From Hofstenia miamia (taxonomy: Eukaryota > Xenacoelomorpha > Acoela): a stretch of DNA of 64,000 nt. The position numbers were made by a program, and so were the translations under genes. Below the pieces are notes generated by a model. The model saw nothing but the letters and a program-made list of their open reading frames with translations. It made no database searches and was not told the origin of the DNA. Position 1 is the first letter of the stretch. The number at the start of each line of letters is the position of its first letter. Below, piece after piece: positions 34,828 through 45,474 of this stretch. The stretch is taken from positions 965,235 through 1,029,234 of the forward strand of contig SCFE01000020.1 of NCBI GenBank assembly GCA_004352715.1, read 5' to 3'.

Positions 34828-35874
34828 TGTAGCATAATCTCTAATAAAAAGACTTGAATCCAAAACAAAAAAGAAAAGAAAAAGAAAACACAAAACTCAA
34901 ATTAGAAACTCGAATAAATTTATTAGAAATTAGCTTCTTATGATTTTGCCAAATTGTAAAAGCAAGTATTGATCGCAATTCATTTGACAAAACGCGTGTG
35001 GACATTAAGCTCCGCATTGATATTAGCTTACCAATGGGTTCAGGCAGAACTAATTACGTGGACATAAGAAATTAATTAGCGACTGGTACTTGCTTGATTG
35101 GTAAATATGTTTATTAATTTTTATATAAATAGAACCTAAGTGCTGTAAAGATGATGGAAATTTACCATTTAGTAGTTTACTCTTGCTTCGTCAGGTAATT
35201 TAATTTATACATTATGCGAAGCTAAGCAAGTGTTGTATGTGATGATCAAAGGCTATATGCAAGGGGTTAATAAAGTGGATTTCAGCCTCAATAATTATAT
35301 ACAATTAGGTTACGGCTAGGTATATAGGAATGTTTTTCTCTATCATTTAGCTTGCCATCATTTGCTTGTGTGACATGTAGTAACAAATGCTCAAAAGGCG
35401 AGAAGCCACTGTAAGGATGATTGATACTATATCACTAACGCTATTTTAGATCCAAATTGTTGACCTATAAGAGATCAAAAGGAGACCATGTTATTTGTAT
35501 TTTAATTATATGTTGGTTAGGGGCTGTTGTAGTTGATAGAAGCCTTTTTATTTCATCTGCAGCTAGTAGTGTACATGTCTGTCCTTATTGTGATGTATAG
35601 TTAATTTATTTAACTTAATTTTATATTAACTACCTTTTAACTATGTAGTGGCAGTTAGTATCCAGTTGCAAATCTTTTACATTCACACATTAAGTTTATA
35701 CAATTTGAGAATGAGAATTAAGTTGAGTAGTGAGTAGTATTTATTACACCATAAGTAAGGCACACATAACAAAACTCTTTCGATGAGACTGAGCTGAGTA
35801 GCAGCGGATGGAACAATCAATGCAGATGGAATGGAATCGAACTGTTGGAAACCTGCGAACTGTCTTTAAGATAC
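34828..35874 (+). mobile_element. LTR of the TGTAGCATAATC subfamily, 3' end cut by the next LTR
   Basis: It starts TGTAGCATAATCTC. AAATTAGAAACTC, TTTGACAAAAC.TGTG and GTGGACATAA match, reverse complemented, the fragment at 58361-58633. Later blocks (GGTTACGGCTAGGTATATAG, TATCATTTAGCTTGCC) correspond to the family landmark GGATAGGGATTTTTACTCG. It stops where the LTR of the next element starts, so it was probably the insertion target. Confidence 0.7.
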
Positions 35875-37456
35875 TGTAACGTAATCTAAATCATATGTGG
35901 TCAAATTAAGAAAAAAGAAGAAGAAACTAAGACTGAATATTAAAATAAAATATTAATTGTAAAAACACATGATTATGATTAATTAATTATTTGTAAATTT
36001 ATAGTGCAGTAATTTTTGATATTAATCTATTTGGCAAAAAGGCACTAGACCTAAATCGCAACTGCTAATTAAGGCAGAAGTGCGTCATCAGCAGACGAAC
36101 GAAAATTAAAGCATTTGAAATTGTCAACAACTGGAATTAGCAGGTACTAGTCAAATATTTGATTGTTTGTTAATTTTTCACTATAAAAATTGTGTAATTG
36201 ATCATTTTGGTGATGAATTGAATTTATTGGATTTACTTTACGTTTTTGTATCAGGTTATTTTATTTAATACAATGGAAAGCTAAACGTTCGAGCTCTTGG
36301 GTATTCTAGACGGTGGTTCACGACTCCAGTTAACAGGTGCATTGTGTATAGCCGGTGCTTACCCGAGATGCTCATAGGTTAGGTATAAGGATAGGGATTT
36401 TTACTCGTATTAGCTTTCCTATCGTTCATTGTTCATACTACGATATTTATTACCTTATGCTATTACATCTAGCCCTATTAGGAAATTACAAGATCTGTTT
36501 GTGTTATCTTGTACAGAATTTATTACATATGATTACTAGTGGACTGACGGACTATCAATTCATCCCTTTTGTCATGACCGTATTGATTGTTCACATGTAC
36601 TCTAGGTTGGCATGTAATTATTTATATGTAAGGTTATTATATGTAAGGAATCATAACAAGCTAATGCATCCCAGTTGCGAGATTCCCTTAATAGACAACT
36701 TCGTTAATAACAAGAACAATCAATACATTAAATTAATAAGGTATCACACATTATCACTCTCNNNNNNNNNNNNNNNNNNNNNNNNNNNNNNNNNNNNNNN
36801 NNNNNNNNNNNNNNNNNNNNNNNNNNNNNNNNNNNNNNNNNNNNNNNNNNNNNNNNNNNNNNNNNNNNNNNNNNNNNNNNNNNNNNNNNNNNNNNNNNNN
36901 NNNNNNNNNNNNNNNNNNNNNNNNNNNNNNNNNNNNNNNNNNNNNNNNNNNNNNNNNNNNNNNNNNNNNNNNNNNNNNNNNNNNNNNNNNNNCCTTAATA
37001 GACAACTTCATTAATAACAAGAACAATCAATACATCAAATTAATAAGGTATCACACATTATCACTCCCGTACTCATGCACACTAGTTCTTTACACACTGA
37101 GTCATCTGAATTGTGGTTAGTGTCTCTATTGATGTTTCAGTATCGCATGGAAATACTTGTTGTAGCGTAATTCTTCAATTCCTCTTTTGTGCTTTGTTGC
37201 AGGTCGGGTAAGTGTACCCTGAACTTTGTACCCTCTGTCTCGTGTCTTGGATCTAAAACAATAGCTGTTAGTTTTGTATCAATACTAGTTGATGAGATAA
37301 TAGTTTAATCAGTTAACAGCTAAAAATAGAACTGAAAGAAGAGAGATGGACATTGGAGTCTGTCACCTACTGTACTATCTAAGGAGGAACCAATTGTCAC
37401 AGCAGCTCTTAAATTAAGCTAAGACTTACTAGTATGAAGGTTGGCGAGATTCTACA
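35875..37456 (+). mobile_element. 5' LTR of a young Ty3/gypsy element (contains an artefactual duplication)
   Basis: It begins TGTAACGTAATC and ends GAGATTCTACA, directly followed by a primer-binding site. It is very similar throughout to the LTR at 45475-46748. The 231-N gap (36762-36992) lies between two copies of a 76-bp segment starting CCTTAATAGACAACTT. Subtracting gap and duplicate leaves 1275 bp, against 1274 bp in the sister LTR. The long open frame inside it (from 36355) is not a gene. CpG is still frequent here, consistent with recent insertion. Confidence 0.9.
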
Positions 37457-37474
37457 TGGCGACCATGACAGGTG
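37457..37474 (+). other. Primer-binding site of the Ty3/gypsy element
   Basis: TGGCGACCATGACAGG starts immediately after the LTR's terminal CA, with the TGG that pairs to a tRNA CCA tail. The tRNA species was not determined. Confidence 0.8.
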
Positions 37475-37690
37475 CCCAACAGCGCAAAGGAAGATTCAGG
37501 TTAGGATAGTTGATTCTTCTTGAATCACCTGAATTGGAGGAAAACCGAAAAGGATTGGAAAACTGGAATTAGTGGAAATTATTAGCGATACCTAGAAAAG
37601 GAAAAGAGAAAACGAACACTTGATACCTTACCAGAGCATCTAATGGAAGAAGTGACCAACCAGAAGAATACTCAAAGCTAAAGAAGAAAA

Positions 37691-38841
37691 ATGGTTCACT
37701 CGAAAAAGAAGCCTAAAACCAAAGCCAGAACCCAAAAAACTCCTCAGATGAGGAACACACCCGAAAACCCAGACGTAAATGTGTCCCTAGCTGAAAGCGA
37801 ACAATCCCCAACAGAACAAATACTACAACCAGCAGAATTAACTAATGATCTTACAACAATCCAATTGATGGAAGTAGTTGAAAACAACACGAAGGAAAGA
37901 CAACAGTTGACAAAACAGATTGAAAAATTAATAGAAAGAGTAAGAGAAGTTGAAATGAAACACGCTGAGAAAGAAAGGCTGATAGATGAAATCAAGGAAG
38001 ACACAAGTCTCTGATTAACAGAACAGAGAAATTTGTTTCAAAACCAAATCGAACAGTTAACGGAGGTAAATAAGGAAATAAAACTACAAAGTGATCGTCT
38101 ACAGAAGATGATAACGGAGTTACACGAAGAAAATGTAAATCTACGGGAAGAAAACATAGTGAAACAATTAGAAATCGATAATCTGAAAGACGAATTGAGA
38201 TTAATCGAATTGAAGAAAAGCAAAGTGAAGACAATAGAAAATGTGGTAGTAGAAAAACCGCAGGAATTGAATACAGCGGTACCACAGGAGGAATTGACAA
38301 TAGATGATTACAAAACCGCACAAAATAAAGAAGAATTCATAAAGAAATTAGTAGAGAATGTGACAAAACAAGTAAAAAAGAATTGTGAAAAACCAATTGA
38401 AAATAAACCAGTATTTCAAAATTCAATATTATCTGAGGAAGATGATAACAACACGTTGGTATGTAAAGCAGTGCTACCGAAATTCACGGGAAGAGTCGAT
38501 AATTATTCACCTACATTCAATGAATGGCTGGAGATTTTTGAAATGAGTATGAAAGAGAGGAAAGTAACGCAACAGAGAGCGGCAGCAAGATTTCTGCTAT
38601 ACTTAACTGGTGCGGCATATCAGCACTACTTAGTACTGGATACCCAAACAAAAATGGACTACAAAAAGTTAGTAGGTGAATATCAACAGTACTATGATGA
38701 TGAGAGCTTTAAAAGCCAATATCAGATGTTGTTAAACGGAATGAAAATGAACACTAGGGATGACTTACGAAATTACATGTCCCAGGTAGAGAGGTTATTA
38801 AAACTGAGTTCTAGAGAACAGCACACATTAGTAAAGGATTA
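37691..38841 (+). CDS. gag: Ty3/gypsy gag, one in-frame TGA, 3' end lost in gap
   Basis: It opens MVHSKKKPK, a lysine-rich N-terminus. A long coiled coil follows (about residues 55-190, MTKQIEKL-type heptads and ITELHEENVNLREEN), then a linker (FQNSILSEEDDN) and a capsid-like domain (LPKFTGRVDNYSPTFNEWL, AAYQHYLVL, FKSQYQMLLNG). It would go on to a zinc knuckle, but a 1000-N gap starts after LVKD. A single TGA at 38012-38014 interrupts the coiled coil; the homologous minus-strand gag has AGA (Arg) at the aligned place. Everything else is open for about 380 codons. It is 235 bp downstream of the LTR. Confidence 0.85.
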
Positions 38842-39841
38842 NNNNNNNNNNNNNNNNNNNNNNNNNNNNNNNNNNNNNNNNNNNNNNNNNNNNNNNNNNN
38901 NNNNNNNNNNNNNNNNNNNNNNNNNNNNNNNNNNNNNNNNNNNNNNNNNNNNNNNNNNNNNNNNNNNNNNNNNNNNNNNNNNNNNNNNNNNNNNNNNNNN
39001 NNNNNNNNNNNNNNNNNNNNNNNNNNNNNNNNNNNNNNNNNNNNNNNNNNNNNNNNNNNNNNNNNNNNNNNNNNNNNNNNNNNNNNNNNNNNNNNNNNNN
39101 NNNNNNNNNNNNNNNNNNNNNNNNNNNNNNNNNNNNNNNNNNNNNNNNNNNNNNNNNNNNNNNNNNNNNNNNNNNNNNNNNNNNNNNNNNNNNNNNNNNN
39201 NNNNNNNNNNNNNNNNNNNNNNNNNNNNNNNNNNNNNNNNNNNNNNNNNNNNNNNNNNNNNNNNNNNNNNNNNNNNNNNNNNNNNNNNNNNNNNNNNNNN
39301 NNNNNNNNNNNNNNNNNNNNNNNNNNNNNNNNNNNNNNNNNNNNNNNNNNNNNNNNNNNNNNNNNNNNNNNNNNNNNNNNNNNNNNNNNNNNNNNNNNNN
39401 NNNNNNNNNNNNNNNNNNNNNNNNNNNNNNNNNNNNNNNNNNNNNNNNNNNNNNNNNNNNNNNNNNNNNNNNNNNNNNNNNNNNNNNNNNNNNNNNNNNN
39501 NNNNNNNNNNNNNNNNNNNNNNNNNNNNNNNNNNNNNNNNNNNNNNNNNNNNNNNNNNNNNNNNNNNNNNNNNNNNNNNNNNNNNNNNNNNNNNNNNNNN
39601 NNNNNNNNNNNNNNNNNNNNNNNNNNNNNNNNNNNNNNNNNNNNNNNNNNNNNNNNNNNNNNNNNNNNNNNNNNNNNNNNNNNNNNNNNNNNNNNNNNNN
39701 NNNNNNNNNNNNNNNNNNNNNNNNNNNNNNNNNNNNNNNNNNNNNNNNNNNNNNNNNNNNNNNNNNNNNNNNNNNNNNNNNNNNNNNNNNNNNNNNNNNN
39801 NNNNNNNNNNNNNNNNNNNNNNNNNNNNNNNNNNNNNNNNN
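38842..39841. other. 1000-N placeholder gap
   Basis: Exactly 1000 N, so probably an unsized gap. The gag-pol remainder and 3' LTR of the young element are missing here. The sequence after the gap is not retroelement, so the true distance and even adjacency are uncertain. Confidence 0.9.
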
Positions 39842-39955
39842 CCTAAATACGATCTGAAAGTTATCAAAAAGTTGGAAAATAATATATTATGCAAATATAC
39901 TTAAAAATCAAACTAACAAAAGCAAGTGTATTTTTTCATGCGATAATTGATATCA
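39842..39955 (+). repeat. Interspersed repeat, copy b (also at 32923)
   Basis: Starts CCTAAATACGATCTGAAAG and contains AAGCAAGTGTATTTTTTCAT, in the same orientation as copy a. Similarity fades near ATAATTGATATC. Confidence 0.85.
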
Positions 39956-40519
39956 AAAATACTTTTACTTATATATGCATCTGATCTAATTCGAAATGTT
40001 CACTACAATTTGGAGATGGGACAGGCTCCGGGCCGGCAATTTACCGCCCTGCCGCGCTTGGAAATTTCAAAGAAGCCCGGTAAAATTACCGGCCAAAATT
40101 ATAAAAAATATCTTGTTTTATCTTATAGATAGGGAATGTTTTGCTCAGTTTGGGAGAAATTCTTATGAAAATCTAAACTTTGAAAAACATTTTTTGTTTC
40201 AGCAATCTACATTATTGTAATTAGAATAATATTTAAGTTTACTTTCTGGAATCTCTAATAAATTTTCATATAAATTGAGTTGCACTGCTTTTTGATAAAA
40301 TAATTTTACTTAGCTTGTTTATGGAAACTTATAAATAATATTAACAAAAACTGTTTATAACAATAAAGTATAATCTATTGGATTTACACTTGAAACTTTG
40401 AGACTTAATATAAATAAAAAAACTTGAACCTTGTATTTTTCTAATATTGGAAAAGACCCTACAAATTAATTTAAAAGATTTTATTTTGCACAGAAATTCA
40501 AACGCAAATGTCAGTTGAG
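39956..40519. other. No gene; GC-rich inverted repeat near 40030-40103
   Basis: GGCCGGCAATTTACCG and CGGTAAAATTACCGGCC form an imperfect inverted repeat about 40 bp apart in otherwise AT-rich DNA. No gene is recognised. Confidence 0.4.
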
Positions 40520-41080
40520 AATTTTGACACATCCTAAAGCTGGTCGTACACTGCCGTTAAGTAAAGTAAAGTAAAAAATTTTACTTACCGGCAGTGTACG
40601 AGCTCTTAAGTGAAGTAAAGTAGGGTTTCAAGTAGGTAATTACACAATCGGTTCTATTCGATTTTTAAGTAAAATCTTTACAACAGTGTACGAGGTCTTA
40701 AGTAAAGTAAGGTAATGTAAATAACATTGATCTCAATTTGAATGTCAGTGAATATTTATTACACAATAACACTCGCATGCATATCATAAATAAATCAAAT
40801 TNAAATTCAAACGCAAATGTCAGTTGATAATTTTGACACATCCTAAGGTTGGTTGTACACTGCCGGTAAGTAAAGTAAGGTAAATTAAAAACATTTTACT
40901 TACCGGCATGTACGAGCTCTTAAGTAAAGTAAAGTAAGGTTTCAAGTAGATAATTACACAATTGGTTGTATTCGATTTTGAAGTAAAATCTTTACGGCAG
41001 TGTACGATGTCTTAAGTAAAGTAAGGTAATGTAAACAACATTAATCTCAATTTTAATGTCACTGAATATATATATTACAC
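40495..41080. repeat. Hairpin-rich MITE-like repeat, present twice around a single N (40802)
   Basis: Each copy has a hairpin with 21-nt arms (CGTACACTGCCGTTAAGTAAA at 40545-40565, partner 40580-40600), then further CAGTGTACGAG..CTTAAGTAAAGTAA motifs, so the same end sequence occurs in both orientations several times. The second copy starts right after the N. The two copies differ by small substitutions and indels, which fits alternative haplotypes rather than an identical overlap. Confidence 0.7.
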
Positions 41081-41423
41081 AAAGACGATATAAATAACAT
41101 TCATAATTACAAAGGAATTAATTACAACAGGTTTTTCTTTGTTGCTTTGGGTAAACAAATTTTCATAATGTAAATAATTCGATTTTTTGGACCAACCTAT
41201 TGGAAAATATTGACTTTGTTTACTAAAGTGGAAATGTGATTGATTGTAGTTAATTACCAAAACATCTGCTATTTCAAATAGATTTGCTTTGTTATTAAAA
41301 CTGGGGGACATTCTTCTAAGTAAACAATGTTCTCCTTAACATCGAAATTTTCGAAGTGATCAAAATGATAATGATATATCACATTAATTTGTATGCATTT
41401 ATTTTTTTTTGATGAAATTGCTC
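41081..41423. other. About 340-bp segment present in only one of the two flanking copies
   Basis: In the first copy ATTACACAATAACACTCGCATGC follows directly (shown in parts: ATTACACAATAACACTCG). In the second, this segment separates TTACACAAAGACG from CAATAACACTCGCATG at 41424. It is thus a candidate indel polymorphism. No gene is seen in it. Confidence 0.55.
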
Positions 41424-41511
41424 AATAACACTCGCATGCATATCATAAGTAAATCAAAATATATTCTTTTAGTTGAAATTTTTGCTAATAAATGGGGTTC
41501 TATTTCACTCT

Positions 41512-42532
41512 TCATATATATATATATATATANNNNNNNNNNNNNNNNNNNNNNNNNNNNNNNNNNNNNNNNNNNNNNNNNNNNNNNNNNNNNNNNNNNN
41601 NNNNNNNNNNNNNNNNNNNNNNNNNNNNNNNNNNNNNNNNNNNNNNNNNNNNNNNNNNNNNNNNNNNNNNNNNNNNNNNNNNNNNNNNNNNNNNNNNNNN
41701 NNNNNNNNNNNNNNNNNNNNNNNNNNNNNNNNNNNNNNNNNNNNNNNNNNNNNNNNNNNNNNNNNNNNNNNNNNNNNNNNNNNNNNNNNNNNNNNNNNNN
41801 NNNNNNNNNNNNNNNNNNNNNNNNNNNNNNNNNNNNNNNNNNNNNNNNNNNNNNNNNNNNNNNNNNNNNNNNNNNNNNNNNNNNNNNNNNNNNNNNNNNN
41901 NNNNNNNNNNNNNNNNNNNNNNNNNNNNNNNNNNNNNNNNNNNNNNNNNNNNNNNNNNNNNNNNNNNNNNNNNNNNNNNNNNNNNNNNNNNNNNNNNNNN
42001 NNNNNNNNNNNNNNNNNNNNNNNNNNNNNNNNNNNNNNNNNNNNNNNNNNNNNNNNNNNNNNNNNNNNNNNNNNNNNNNNNNNNNNNNNNNNNNNNNNNN
42101 NNNNNNNNNNNNNNNNNNNNNNNNNNNNNNNNNNNNNNNNNNNNNNNNNNNNNNNNNNNNNNNNNNNNNNNNNNNNNNNNNNNNNNNNNNNNNNNNNNNN
42201 NNNNNNNNNNNNNNNNNNNNNNNNNNNNNNNNNNNNNNNNNNNNNNNNNNNNNNNNNNNNNNNNNNNNNNNNNNNNNNNNNNNNNNNNNNNNNNNNNNNN
42301 NNNNNNNNNNNNNNNNNNNNNNNNNNNNNNNNNNNNNNNNNNNNNNNNNNNNNNNNNNNNNNNNNNNNNNNNNNNNNNNNNNNNNNNNNNNNNNNNNNNN
42401 NNNNNNNNNNNNNNNNNNNNNNNNNNNNNNNNNNNNNNNNNNNNNNNNNNNNNNNNNNNNNNNNNNNNNNNNNNNNNNNNNNNNNNNNNNNNNNNNNNNN
42501 NNNNNNNNNNNNNNNNNNNNNNNNNNNNNNNN
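41512..42532. other. TA microsatellite and 1000-N placeholder gap (41533-42532)
   Basis: A TA run precedes an exactly 1000-N gap; LINE sequence follows directly. Confidence 0.9.
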
Positions 42533-42927
42533 CATTTGAGACGTAGATAGGCTGTACATTGCAAGGCATAAGAGAGGGAAAGGGCTGCTAAGTGTGGAGG
42601 AGACTGTAGAAGCAGAAGCACTAGGGCTAAAGGAATATGTAGAAAAGCAACCTAAGGGGTCCCTACTAGAGGTCACTAAGGAGTTAAAGAAGATAAGAAC
42701 TGAGAGTGAAGGAAAGAAGATATACCAGAGTAGGATGGAATCAGAAAGATAAACAAGGTATAGGCAGAAGGCAATGCATTGAGAATACTGGGGGAACACA
42801 GAAAAGTGTGATAAAGAAGAGAGCAACAAGTGATTAAAGAGTCCTGAGGAAAGCTCTCAGACTCCCTGGGAACTGGTGAGTTCTCCGAGCTGAGAGGGAT
42901 ACCAGCATGAAGCTGTGAGATGCAAGG

Positions 42928-42960
<33 letters not shown>

Positions 42961-42982
42961 TTTATAGTACTAATAATAAGCA
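42533..42982 (+). mobile_element. R4/Dong-like LINE, 3' fragment with ATA tail
   Basis: The frame from 42540 reads DVDRLYIARHKRGKGLLSV and AEALGLKEYVEKQ, matching the minus-strand LINE at about 44.6-44.75 kb. An internal deletion then joins EESNK to the 3' untranslated block AAGCTCTCAGACTCCCTGGG and a run of ATA trinucleotides. A single N at 42983 is followed by a second copy of the last 190 bp (42984-43183), probably an assembly join. Trinucleotide TAA tails or targets are known for Dong-type elements. Confidence 0.7.
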
Positions 42983-42983
42983 N

Positions 42984-43114
42984 GGAACACAGAAAAGTGT
43001 GATAAAGAAGAGAGCAACAAGTGATTAAAGAGTCCTGAGGAAAGCTCTCAGACTCCCTGGGAACTGGTGAGTTCTCCGAGCTGAGAGGGATACCAGCATG
43101 AAGCTGTGAGATGC

Positions 43115-43160
<46 letters not shown>

Positions 43161-43183
43161 TTTATAGTACTAATAATAAGCAG
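42984..43183 (+). other. Duplicate of the LINE 3' end after a single N
   Basis: GGAACACAGAAAAGTGTG through the ATA run and TACTAATAATAAGCA repeats 42792-42982, with a longer ATA run. Most likely the other contig end or haplotype. Confidence 0.75.
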
Positions 43184-43844
43184 GATTGCCATTGATATGG
43201 GAATTTGGAATAAAATCAATTTAACTCAACAGTATTTATTTGTTGATATCAGCAGTATTACATTTTTGTCTACAATGTATTCTTTACTTATTTCAACAAA
43301 ATTCACTAACTTGCGAGCTCATTTGCTCAAGGAAGGCGCACAGTTCAATAATAATTACTAATGCATCACTAATATATATATATATCATATTGGCAAACGA
43401 GAACGTAATTTACCCACGACCCAACCCAACCGAAATATGATTGACCCGACCCGGCCTTTTTTATGCTGACCCACAACTCAACCAATGGGTCAGACAGTCA
43501 GCTTTTGACCGGAGTTGTATTTGCAACTAACAAATTACTTTAAAACAAAGTTTATAGGTATAGGGTAAAGATTTAAATGGAATTGTTAAGTATAAGTAAC
43601 AAAAGATTTTAATGGATCGTCATTTAATATTGATAATGCTCCTTCTAGTGATATTTTGATGAACATAAATTGAGTAAAGCATGCCAATATATGTATAGGT
43701 ATATTGTTCCGCATTGAAACTTGTAATTACTTACGATTGAACTTGCTGAATGAAAATAGAGGGAAAACTAAATTACTGTGAAATTGTAAATATTTTTAAA
43801 TAGTTGATGTTTGTATGCAATATGCAATATATAACTATGTTTAG
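43184..43844. other. No recognisable gene
   Basis: AT-rich. A short GACCCGACCCGG/ACGACCCAACCCAACCG patch lies at 43417-43460. Confidence 0.5.
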
Positions 43845-45474
43845 TTCCATATCATTATTTTTATTAATATTATTATTATTATTAGTTTTGCTATTATTAT
43901 TTCATTTCTTCTCACAACTTCATGCTGGTATCCTCTCAGCTTGGGAAACTCACCAGTTCCCAAATAGTGAGAGCTTTCCTCAGGATTCCAGCTGTTCCTA
44001 CCAATGCTGCATTCTGTGCTACTGCTCTACCTCACTTTGGTGCTCCCAACTGCTCTTACTAACTGCTCTTAGTGCTCCTACAACTTTCGCAGCCTTTCTA
44101 TTTTCTCTTCCCATTGCTTGTACTTGTCTATCTTGGCTTTCTCCTTGCTTTCTACATTTCTGTCCTTTGGTACTGCCATGTCTATCACTGTTTCCAATCT
44201 TTTCTCTTTGTCTACCACTACTACGTTTGGACTCTGTGCTTCTATTAACTTGCCATCAGTTGATATATTGTCTCCGACTCTTTCTTACATAGCCTACACT
44301 TATCACTTACTTCTACTCTTTTGTCTATAGTCTTCTTCACCCAATTTGTTCTTATTGATTGCTCCTGTGCTGCTATTATGAGTGCTTCTGTATATCTCTT
44401 CAGTCCTGCCTTCTTTAACCACTTGTTGCTCTCTTCTCTTTCAAACATTTCTGTGTTCCTCTAGTATTCTCCATGCATTATCTTCTGCATATACCTTGTT
44501 TGTCTCTGTGAATCCATCCTACTCTGGTACGCTGTCTGTTCTTCAATCTCAGTTCTTATCTTCCTTAACTCCTTAGAGACCTCCAGTAGTGACGCTCTAG
44601 TTTGTGCTTCTACATATTCTTTAGCCCTAGTGCTTCTGCTTCTACAGTTTTCTCTACACTTAGCAGTCCTTTCCCTCCCTTATGCCTTGCCATGTATAGC
44701 CTATCTACATGTCCATTTAAGTTGAATACTCTCTCTGCTGCTAGTATCTTCCCTGTCTCTTTGTCTAGCTCCCTAAGTTCATTCTTGTTCCACCTAACTA
44801 TTCCTGCCAAATATTTCAACCCTGGTATTGCCCATGTATTAATTGACTTTATACTATTTGCCCATTTGACTTCTGTAGGACTTTCCTTAATCTCCTCTTG
44901 TATTCTTTTCTTAACCTCGTCTTCATCTGTTCTATATTTCTCTGTCACACCTAAGTAAGTGCTTGTACCCCTCTTTGACTTCATCAATGTTATCCCCACA
45001 GCTCGTCCCCAAACCATCTCCATCTACGCACTTGCCTCTTGTCATTGTCACTGTCGCACAATTTCCTAATCCAAATTCCTACCTAGGATCTCTACTTACC
45101 TTCTCCAATGTCTCCACCTGCTTCTGCAACATCTTCCTTGAACTAGCATACATCTTCATGTTGTCCATGTATCACAGGTGATTCACTGCTCTACCATTCT
45201 TCTCCATCTTATACCCTGTGCCTGGCTCCTTTAACTTTTCTGTGATAGGGATTAAGCTAACTACAAACAGTAGTGGTGCTAAGCTATCTCCCTGGAATAT
45301 GCCTTGCCTAAGCCTCAACCTGTGTCTATCTATCTCAGTCTGACACTTTCCCATCTCCCTCTCTAGAAACTCAACACATTTCAGTGAAACTCCATTGACC
45401 TCTAATATCTTCAATACTCAACTATGTGATATGCTGCCATATGCCTTCCTGTAGTCTATCCATGCCATTGCTAA
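43845..45474 (-). pseudogene. R4/Dong-like non-LTR retrotransposon, RT to 3' end, decayed
   Basis: On the minus strand the RT begins MAWIDYRKAYG (palm motif A with the catalytic Asp), followed by RLRQGIFQGDSLAPLLFVV (motif B) and VNHL.YMDNMKMYASS, where motif C is YMDN instead of the usual catalytic DD (45160-45171) and is preceded by a stop. Downstream parts are EEIKESPTEVKWANSIK, LDKETGKILAAERVFNL and a Cys-rich CRLCKKESETIYQL motif, as in LINEs with a C-terminal zinc knuckle and restriction-like endonuclease. The 3' untranslated block and an AAT-rich tail end at 43845. The 5' part is missing, cut where the LTR starts at 45475. Confidence 0.8.

Noticed and set aside
36355-37014. Long plus-strand frame and its twin at 45954-46460
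   Set aside because: Both lie inside LTRs, run through the family landmark GGATAGGGATTTTTACTCG, and one crosses an N gap. Similarity reflects shared LTR DNA, not protein conservation.
43804-44958. Several plus-strand frames rich in Leu and Ser
   Set aside because: They are antisense to the minus-strand R4/Dong-like LINE, where RT and zinc motifs are clear.
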